Source of the DNA: Chloroflexota bacterium | GTDB taxonomy: Bacteria > Chloroflexota > Anaerolineae > Anaerolineales > Villigracilaceae | DNA: 9,320 nt | Direction: 5' to 3' | Assembly: GCA_021812905.1 (NCBI GenBank) | Contig: JAKAMM010000048.1 | Location: 1-9,320, forward strand | Shown here: one piece after another, positions 1-4,097 of the stretch | Layout: the number at the start of each line of letters is the position of its first letter | Position numbering within the stretch: position 1 is the stretch's first letter | Translations under genes and position numbers: made by a program | The notes under the pieces: model-generated | What the model was told of the DNA's origin: nothing | Databases searched by the model: none | What the model saw: only the letters and a program-made list of their open reading frames with translations

Positions 1-81
1 CGCCACGGCCACCGAGAGCCAGTGATACGGCTGGCTGGCGGCGATAGCGACCAGGATGAGAAGCATTGCGAGGGTTCTCAT
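1..81 (-). CDS. 5' end of a membrane or secreted protein, cut by the window edge
   Basis: The first 27 codons of a leftward gene are visible and no stop is met before the edge. The ATG at 81 is preceded by a strong Shine-Dalgarno AAGGAG (89-94) with 7 bases of spacing, which makes this start convincing. The peptide opens MRTLAMLLILVAIAAS: one arginine, then a hydrophobic stretch ending in small residues, which fits a signal peptide or a first membrane helix. What follows (QPYHWLSVAVA) does not identify a family. It lies 87 bases downstream of the 76-residue gene on the same strand and could share its transcript. The function cannot be stated from this fragment. Confidence 0.7.
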   Translation of the reverse strand, partial: MRTLAMLLILVAIAASQPYHWLSVAVA

Positions 82-125
82 GATCAGTCTCCTTTTTGGG
101 AATGGTTAAATATTTCCAGTGGGAG

Positions 126-139
126 TGCATGATCACGCA
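126..139. repeat. Near-perfect 14-base palindrome, possible operator
   Basis: TGCATGATCACGCA is its own reverse complement except for one position pair. It lies between the 76-residue gene and the gene cut by the left edge, about 45 bases upstream of the latter's start. The position suits a repressor or activator site, but a 14-base palindrome can also arise by chance and no matching promoter is evident. Confidence 0.25.
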
Positions 140-168
140 TCCGCGCAGTCCGGTGTATCGGTATCTTT

Positions 169-399
169 TCATTCCACATCCACACTTGCCCAGCATGGGG
201 CGCTGGTATACACGGCTGCATCCTCGCGCACCAGTGTAACAATCGCGGAATACAGGTAGTCTCCCTGCTGTCGTCCGGCGGATGCTGCGATGTTGATCGC
301 TTTGCCGTTCACGATGATCAGACGTTGATACGCCTTGAGAGCAAATGGCGCAGAAATCTTGACGGTTTTTACGGTTGTGGTATCATCTGGGTTGAACAT
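169..399 (-). CDS. Small protein of unknown function, 76 residues
   Basis: I do not recognise this protein. The frame can be extended to a GTG at 408, but the ATG at 399 is the better start, because AAGGTGG (405-411) sits 5 bases before it and would overlap the GTG. The 76 residues are mixed polar and hydrophobic with no clear signal peptide, membrane helix or cysteine pair. The middle (ALKAYQRLIIVNGKAINIAA) looks like a normal folded domain. It is followed at 87 bases by the truncated signal-peptide gene on the same strand. A plus-strand promoter and candidate small RNA overlap its first codons and Shine-Dalgarno, so antisense control is possible. The good ribosome site supports a real gene; the lack of a family keeps confidence moderate. 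Confidence 0.5.
   Translation of the reverse strand: MFNPDDTTTVKTVKISAPFALKAYQRLIIVNGKAINIAASAGRQQGDYLYSAIVTLVREDAAVYTSAPCWASVDVE
359..386 (+). promoter_or_regulatory. Sigma70-type promoter pointing right
   Basis: TTGACG (359-364) and TATCAT (381-386) each match the consensus at five of six positions, with a 16-base spacer. Transcription would start near 392-394. No plus-strand protein gene follows, but a run of hairpins ending in a T-tract does, which suggests a small RNA. The promoter lies inside the start of the minus-strand 76-residue gene, so it could be coincidental. Confidence 0.45.
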
Positions 400-538
400 T
401 TGTTCCACCTTAGACCGTCTGGTTGCTGCCGGACGGTCTCGTGTTTTACCGGGCCTCTCACCCCGGTGAGTCCTCGCTGTGGAGCGGAATCAAAACGGGC
501 GCCGCCCTGGGAAAATCCCAGAGACAGCGCCCGTTTTT
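393..538 (+). ncRNA. Candidate structured small RNA of about 145 bases
   Basis: The sequence between the promoter and the terminator at 492-538 can fold into a branched structure. A 7-bp closing stem pairs 402-408 with 479-485 and encloses two hairpins. The first pairs 412-419 with 432-439 and extends inward through 420/431 and 421-422/429-430. The second is 448-453 with 462-467. A competing pairing is 457-462 with 465-470, and 475-478 can pair with 483-486. Two of the pairs (403/484 and 420/431) are G-U in plus-strand RNA but would be A-C in minus-strand RNA, which favours the plus strand. I match it to no known RNA family. It could instead be a leader of the minus-strand 76-residue gene, whose Shine-Dalgarno lies in the closing stem. 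Confidence 0.4.
492..538 (+). terminator. Strong intrinsic terminator, probably usable in both directions
   Basis: AAAACGGGCGC (492-502) pairs perfectly with 527-537. Inside it is a second hairpin, CTGGGA (507-512) with TCCCAG (516-521) around a 3-base loop. On the plus strand the stem ends in TTTTT (534-538), the expected U-tract. On the minus strand it ends in TTTTGATT, weaker but plausible. It would end the candidate small RNA and block read-through towards 540-900. Confidence 0.6.
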
Positions 539-622
539 GATTTAAGGGGATATTCAATTGTTCTATTGTTTCAATATGCCTCCTGTGTAGGGATGGGACG
601 ATTTATGAATACGTTCGAATTG

Positions 623-655
623 CCGACACAGCCCTATGGTTTCAGGGCGTGTCGG
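623..655. repeat. Long hairpin, 12 bp with one bulged base
   Basis: CCGACAC (623-629) pairs with GTGTCGG (649-655). After a bulged A at 630, GCCCT (631-635) pairs with AGGGC (644-648) around an 8-base loop. Neither side is followed by a T-tract, so it is not a simple terminator. It could be part of a structured RNA or a protein-binding dyad. Confidence 0.45.
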
Positions 656-685
656 GATTTGCATCGAGCATGTTGACGAGACCTG

Positions 686-712
686 AACCTGCCTCATGCC
701 GCAAGGTTTTTT
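686..712 (+). terminator. Weak terminator-like hairpin with T-tract
   Basis: AACCTGC (686-692) pairs with GC (701-702) and AGGTT (704-708) around an 8-base loop, with one bulged A. A T-run (to 712) and ATT follow. The stem is short, so function is doubtful; its meaning depends on whether a plus-strand transcript crosses 540-685. Confidence 0.25.
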
Positions 713-886
713 ATTCCTACTTCCCATTTGATTGTGTACCATCCTTGCCTGCGAAATTTAGAGACAGATATTTTCAACATGCCGACTTCTTGTATATCTG
801 GTGCTGGAAATGCGATGGATATGATTTTGAATTCGTGAGTATGGTTTCCTTTCAGATAGTGGGATATGGAGGATGGATACAACGGA

Positions 887-913
887 AGAAGCCCGGCGAA
901 TAGCTGGGCTTCT
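887..913 (-). terminator. Terminator-like hairpin downstream of the flavodoxin genes
   Basis: AGAAGCCC pairs with GGGCTTCT over 8 bp; after one mismatch two more G-C pairs close a 5-base loop. On the minus strand it is followed by TCCGTTGT, a poor T-tract. It lies about 100 bases beyond the stop of the 90-residue protein and is the first hairpin that could end that transcript. Confidence 0.4.
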
Positions 914-1016
914 ATAGAGAGGGGATGGATTGTGGAAAGTAGGAACGGTCGGGATTATAGGGATGATGAAGAGAATTGTCAAAGCACGTAGGCGGCAAAA
1001 GCAATTCAATTCGCCC

Positions 1017-1289
1017 TTATGAGACGTTTTTCACGCCCCTATTACCTATGGGTGGACTTTGTATTGGAGAGGCGGTTAAAGCGGGTGCCCTAATTACCGA
1101 AATCAGAATCAAATTCAGATCATGTATTTTATTAAGAACGCCGAACAAAGCCGCTTGATCGGCTAACAGTCCGGTCAATGTTGTCTCACCGTTGGTATCA
1201 TTGCAGATAGTCAATCCTTCAAACCATTCGGACCAGCGATCCGCCAGTTGACCTTCCACACGAAATTCGTAAACGCGAGGTGCGTCCAT
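1017..1289 (-). CDS. Small conserved-type protein coupled to the flavodoxin, 90 residues
   Basis: The ATG at 1289 is 11 bases past the flavodoxin stop (1303-1301). There is no good Shine-Dalgarno, so translation probably depends on ribosomes finishing the flavodoxin. The core reads like a compact alpha/beta domain: YEFRVEGQLADRWSEWFEGL, then a strand pair near GETTLTGLLADQ, a helix (AALFGVLNKIHDL) and a final strand (NLILISVI). About 20 residues of low-complexity tail follow. From memory, similar small proteins (R.x.G.L...W..WF.G, G...L.G...DQ..L...L..I.DL) recur in Chloroflexota and actinobacteria beside unrelated genes and have no assigned function. It has no membrane segment and is likely cytoplasmic. 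The frame could be extended upstream to 1355, but that would overlap the flavodoxin by about 50 bases. Confidence 0.8.
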   Translation of the reverse strand: MDAPRVYEFRVEGQLADRWSEWFEGLTICNDTNGETTLTGLLADQAALFGVLNKIHDLNLILISVIRAPALTASPIQSPPIGNRGVKNVS

Positions 1290-1300
1290 GTCAATGAAAT

Positions 1301-1822
1301 CTATTGGAGCAGCAGCGGGCGGACACCTTCTGCCCAGTTGCGAACAACATTCCAATCACGACGATCACCTTTTGGAAAAATTCCAAGGGTAACGACCACG
1401 CGTAGCAGCAGGGTATCAAAAGTCAGCGGCAGTTTATGGAAATCCAGCATCCCGGCAAAAAGGCCTTCGCTAAGTGGTCTCACTTGCATGCGCACAGGTT
1501 GTATCCACTCTTTCACCACCTGTCGATACTGGTCAGTATTAGACATCGCCAGGGTGATGCATACTGTAAAGGTGGCGAAAGGCTTCTGTCGCAATTCAGA
1601 TCGATGGGCCTGAACAAATTGCATCGCCTCCGGCAGCCATTTCGATTTTCGTATGGCACTGCCGGCCACCACTGCCCGGTATGGAGTCAGGTCTGTCACT
1701 TCCTGCATCGGAAGCACATCCACTTGTGCGCCGTTTTGGGCCATTGTTTTGCCAATCGCTTCTGCGATCTCAGCAGTGGAACCGGCCCTGCTGGCATAAG
1801 TGATTAAGATTTTATCGTTCAT
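1301..1822 (-). CDS. HemG-like flavodoxin-domain protein, 173 residues
   Basis: This is a single-domain flavodoxin that should bind FMN and carry electrons in the cytoplasm or at the membrane face. It resembles the menaquinone-dependent protoporphyrinogen oxidase group (HemG, COG4635). The N-terminal strand and phosphate loop are clear: ILITYASRAGSTAEIAEAIG, residues 5-24, with the T-x-S-x-x-G-S-T pattern that holds the FMN phosphate. A second flavin-contact loop is AGSAIRKSKW (53-62), and FTVCITL (85-91) is the central strand before the third loop. Length fits HemG. No other haem gene is nearby, so a true role in haem synthesis is unproven and it may be a general oxidoreductase partner. The ATG at 1822 has only a weak AAGG site about 9 bases upstream. 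The 90-residue gene follows after 11 bases, and a strong dyad lies upstream at 1863-1895. Confidence 0.88.
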   Translation of the reverse strand: MNDKILITYASRAGSTAEIAEAIGKTMAQNGAQVDVLPMQEVTDLTPYRAVVAGSAIRKSKWLPEAMQFVQAHRSELRQKPFATFTVCITLAMSNTDQYRQVVKEWIQPVRMQVRPLSEGLFAGMLDFHKLPLTFDTLLLRVVVTLGIFPKGDRRDWNVVRNWAEGVRPLLLQ

Positions 1823-1862
1823 TGATTTACCTTTTCATATTGAGAAAATTATGTTTCATGAT

Positions 1863-1895
1863 TTTGGAATTTGATGCTGAATATCAAGTTCCAAA
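1863..1895. repeat. 13-bp inverted repeat upstream of the flavodoxin gene, operator or hairpin
   Basis: TTTGGAATTTGAT (1863-1875) and ATCAAGTTCCAAA (1883-1895) are reverse complements at 12 of 13 positions with a 7-base spacer, the odd pair being G-U in plus-strand RNA. It fills the gap between the YdjM-like gene and the flavodoxin, 41-73 bases before the latter's ATG. Neither flank has a T-tract, so a terminator is unlikely. A -10-like CATAAT on the minus strand (+ strand 1850-1855) sits just downstream of it, which would place the dyad near the -35 region of a possible flavodoxin promoter. Confidence 0.5.
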
Positions 1896-1918
1896 CAGGA
1901 TCAAAGATATCTGTACTT

Positions 1919-2422
1919 TCACTGATCGGTTATTCGTTTTCTCGCTCTAAAATAAATTGCAATCCCCACGGCAAGCAGGAGAAGATCCAAAACAGTCATA
2001 AAGAGAAAACCGATTCCTGAATTTTCCAGACCCAGTCCAACGAGTGACGAACCATCAAAGAAAAGCGGGAGGTTGGAATGCATGAAGAAGTCCAGTAGCC
2101 AGTGACTAAGGACTACCAGCCCGATCATGCCGCTTGTCCGTCGGTCCCGATAAAAAAGAAAAGCAATGGCAGCGGCGATCATCGCCCAGATCACGGACAT
2201 GAAAAGCCCATGCGACCACGGATTTGAACCGGGTGTCAGATATTTAACTCCCTGATTAAAATCCATGACTGTGATGACCGCTTTTGACTCAATGCCGGCA
2301 GACGAGAACAAGAAATAAAGGATGTCGTTTGTCTCACCGGCTATGAGTAACACCCAAAGCGGTACTTGGGGAGTAACAGACTTCGCCGCCAACCCGGGCG
2401 CGAGGTGACCTATTCCTGACAT
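1919..2422 (-). CDS. YdjM/DUF457-like integral membrane protein, possible metal-dependent hydrolase, 167 residues
   Basis: The protein is mostly membrane segments: roughly residues 20-42, 73-91, 97-115 and 136-158. Histidines and acids lie at the helix ends in a pattern like the membrane-bound metal-dependent hydrolase family of YdjM (COG1988): H6 in GIGHLAPGLAA, E30 and D33, H71 in PWSHGL, and H107, D111 and H115 in SHWLLDFFMH. If the family reading is right these residues bind metal at the membrane. The substrate is unknown even for well-studied members, and relatives are sometimes labelled simply as permeases. The ATG at 2422 is 5 bases past the stop of the upstream DUF4386 gene, with AGGA inside that gene's last codons acting as ribosome site, so the two are surely co-transcribed. 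Confidence 0.75.
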   Translation of the reverse strand: MSGIGHLAPGLAAKSVTPQVPLWVLLIAGETNDILYFLFSSAGIESKAVITVMDFNQGVKYLTPGSNPWSHGLFMSVIWAMIAAAIAFLFYRDRRTSGMIGLVVLSHWLLDFFMHSNLPLFFDGSSLVGLGLENSGIGFLFMTVLDLLLLAVGIAIYFRARKRITDQ

Positions 2423-2427
2423 CGGTT

Positions 2428-3198
2428 TTATCCTGCCTGTCTTGAAAGTTGAAAGAGCCTGCGGGAAACCAGTGCAAACCAGGTCAAAGCCAGAAGTCCG
2501 CCAATGGATCCGAAAAAATAAAAAGCGATGGTGTAAAGAGCGGGCACAAAAGTTGCCAGGATCGTGAATAAGGATAAAAACGTAAACCCAACGATCCCAA
2601 TCCAGACATTCACTTTTCCAAAAATCCCGCCGCGCAGCATAACAAACGAGATTGCAATCGCCGCAATGCTGCCGAGAAAAAGACCGATAAAAGAGCCCGG
2701 TGTAAAATCTTCGCCGCGAGCCAATACTGATTCACCTGCCGCTGTCAATATTGTCTTTTGTATATCCGTGTCTGCCAGCGCATATTTATTGGATAAAACA
2801 AGAAGCGGGATGGCCGCATTATTGGATATGTAAATGGACATGCTGATCAGAAATACGATCATTGCCAGGGCGGCATAAACTGCCTGCCTTTTACGATGAG
2901 CCGCAAATAGCGCGAAATAAACCGGCAGCATGGCGATCAAATAAAGGATATTTAAGATGCCAAGTGAATATAAGCCTTTAAACCAGTTGTCTTGAAAAAC
3001 AGCGAACCAGGTGGTTGCGGATTTGGTGCCGTAGGTAACGATCTCCGTTCCTCCAAATCCAAGAACGACATCCAGCATGTTAGCGAACATGGCTGTTAAG
3101 GCAGCGACCGCTCCGACCTTATACAACCAATTCCATTGGAAATCGATTCTCTCGATATTCTGTTTTTCCTGACCGATGCTCATAACTTTTGTGTTCAT
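2428..3198 (-). CDS. DUF4386 family membrane protein, second copy, 256 residues
   Basis: This is a multi-pass membrane protein with segments near residues 25-46, 75-99, 107-126, 170-188, 196-220 and 223-245. The frame is open back to 3342, but ATG 3198 has AAGGAG 7 bases upstream and the longer form would overlap the preceding gene. It is a diverged paralogue of its upstream neighbour. Both share a stretch of the form L-S-N-x-Y-x-x-A-x-T-D followed by L-x-A-A-G-E-x-x-L-A (here 135-160), then GS(F/I)...G..LGSIA..ISFVML...IF, and both end near a RR/RK-LFQL motif. These features match the DUF4386 family as I remember it. The function is unknown; the loop containing AAGE may be the conserved active or binding part. 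Twenty bases separate it from the first copy. Confidence 0.85.
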   Translation of the reverse strand: MNTKVMSIGQEKQNIERIDFQWNWLYKVGAVAALTAMFANMLDVVLGFGGTEIVTYGTKSATTWFAVFQDNWFKGLYSLGILNILYLIAMLPVYFALFAAHRKRQAVYAALAMIVFLISMSIYISNNAAIPLLVLSNKYALADTDIQKTILTAAGESVLARGEDFTPGSFIGLFLGSIAAIAISFVMLRGGIFGKVNVWIGIVGFTFLSLFTILATFVPALYTIAFYFFGSIGGLLALTWFALVSRRLFQLSRQAG

Positions 3199-3218
3199 TT
3201 TATTGCTCCTTGTATATT

Positions 3219-3944
3219 TCAAGATACAGTACCCAGTTGGAAGAGTTTTCGGGCAACCAGGATATTCCAGATGAAAAGAAACAGGACAGAAAGAATGGAG
3301 ATGTAGATGCCAACTATGGGGATATACAGGCCGAAGTCGCATACGCTGGATGCGATCCGTATGTATGCCGTTGTCTTGCTGAAGATATCGGTTTTCAACA
3401 TGACGAACGAGATGATCAAGCCGGCAATGGAACCGAGTATGTAGCTGATGTGAAAGGTGGTGCCGTGGAAGCTGGCCAGCTTCGCCTCTCCAGCCGCCAG
3501 GAACACTGCCCTTAGCGCATCAGTATTTGCCGCGTAGTATCCGTTGCTTAGGTATAGCATTTCGAAGGCAGGTCTTGCAGCAATGAAGCACATTACCCCA
3601 ATCAAACTCAAAGCCAGGTAGAGGGCCGTCCAGGACGGGCTGACCTGCCTGAGCAGTATGAAGAGCGCAAGAGCCAGCGGGATGAAAAGGATCATGTAAA
3701 CGATCATCAAGAGTTCAAAATCAATCAACCCAATCAGCATGTTCCTTTGAAAGAGCATGAACCATTCGAGTGTGGTGCCATCAAGCGGCTGCGGCGCGCT
3801 CATGAAAACGATGAGTTGAATGATGATGATCAGGACCATCAGGAGGGCTGATATACCGCCCAGATTGTAGAGGCTTGCCCATGCTGAATTGACATGTTCA
3901 GTCTTGGATTGATGTGTAGGGTTTGTTGCCGTTACAGTAGTCAT
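3219..3944 (-). CDS. DUF4386 family membrane protein, first copy, 241 residues
   Basis: First gene of the membrane-protein operon. Start ATG 3944 has AAGGAG (3950-3955) 5 bases upstream. The N-terminus is about 20 polar residues and presumably cytoplasmic. Hydrophobic segments follow near 30-50, 70-98, 106-124, 166-184 and 204-230. The DUF4386 signature region is LSNGYYAANTDALRAVFLAA (132-151) with GEAKLAS after it, then ILGSIAGLIISFVMLKTDIF (169-188) and the terminal ARKLFQLG. Related genes often occur in Chloroflexota and Bacillota beside transcriptional regulators, as here, but no biochemical role is established. Two diverged copies in tandem suggest a heteromeric complex or old duplication. 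A promoter 30-57 bases upstream and the luxR terminator make this an independent transcription unit. Confidence 0.87.
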   Translation of the reverse strand: MTTVTATNPTHQSKTEHVNSAWASLYNLGGISALLMVLIIIIQLIVFMSAPQPLDGTTLEWFMLFQRNMLIGLIDFELLMIVYMILFIPLALALFILLRQVSPSWTALYLALSLIGVMCFIAARPAFEMLYLSNGYYAANTDALRAVFLAAGEAKLASFHGTTFHISYILGSIAGLIISFVMLKTDIFSKTTAYIRIASSVCDFGLYIPIVGIYISILSVLFLFIWNILVARKLFQLGTVS

Positions 3945-3972
3945 TTTTTCTCCTTATTTTTGTCTTGCACAC

Positions 3973-4001
3973 AATATAGACCCTTGGAGGGGAAATGTCA
4001 C
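3973..4001 (-). promoter_or_regulatory. Sigma70-type promoter of the DUF4386 operon
   Basis: Reading the minus strand, GTGACA (4001-3996) and TATATT (3978-3973) are separated by exactly 17 bases. Each matches the consensus at five of six positions. Transcription would start near 3966, giving a leader of about 20 bases with the AAGGAG site. It lies just after the luxR terminator, so the operon need not be read through from luxR. The spacer is rich in C and G (CCCCTCCAAGGG), a possible regulator contact. Confidence 0.65.
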
Positions 4002-4034
4002 TATACTAAGGTGGTGCTTATTTTTTACAACAAA

Positions 4035-4070
4035 ATAAGAGGAGGTGTACTTTGGTACACCTCCTCTTAT
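4035..4070 (-). terminator. Intrinsic terminator of the LuxR gene
   Basis: ATAAGAGGAGGTGTAC and GTACACCTCCTCTTAT form a perfect 16-bp stem with a 4-base loop. On the minus strand it is followed by TTTTGTTGT, a usable T-tract, and it starts 27 bases after the LuxR stop. On the plus strand A's follow, so it works leftward only. Confidence 0.85.
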
Positions 4071-4097
4071 AAAAAATCAGATTGGGATAGATGGAAT

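Larger units (their letters stand above)
540..886. other. Gene-poor stretch with hairpins
   Basis: Open frames here on both strands lack ribosome sites and family resemblance, so I call no gene. The content I can support is the bulged hairpin at 623-655 and a weak plus-strand terminator-like hairpin at 686-712, which together may mark a second non-coding transcript. The rest shows no clear promoter or repeat. Confidence 0.5.

Noticed and set aside
649..1009. Open frames of 62-84 codons on both strands in the left gene-poor region.
   Set aside because: No Shine-Dalgarno, odd composition and no family resemblance; one is interrupted by the terminator-like hairpin at 887-913.
1248..1807. Plus-strand open frames of about 120 codons opposite the flavodoxin.
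   Set aside because: They are antisense to a clear flavodoxin, have no ribosome sites and encode no recognisable protein.
2213..2233. CCCGGTTCAAATCCG on the minus strand looks like a tRNA T-arm.
   Set aside because: It encodes PGSNP inside the YdjM-like gene, and no acceptor, D or anticodon arms can be formed around it.
3979..3995. C/G-rich promoter spacer considered as a MalT box (GGGGATGAGG type).
   Set aside because: The match to the MalT consensus is poor, and the DNA site of this LuxR protein need not resemble it.
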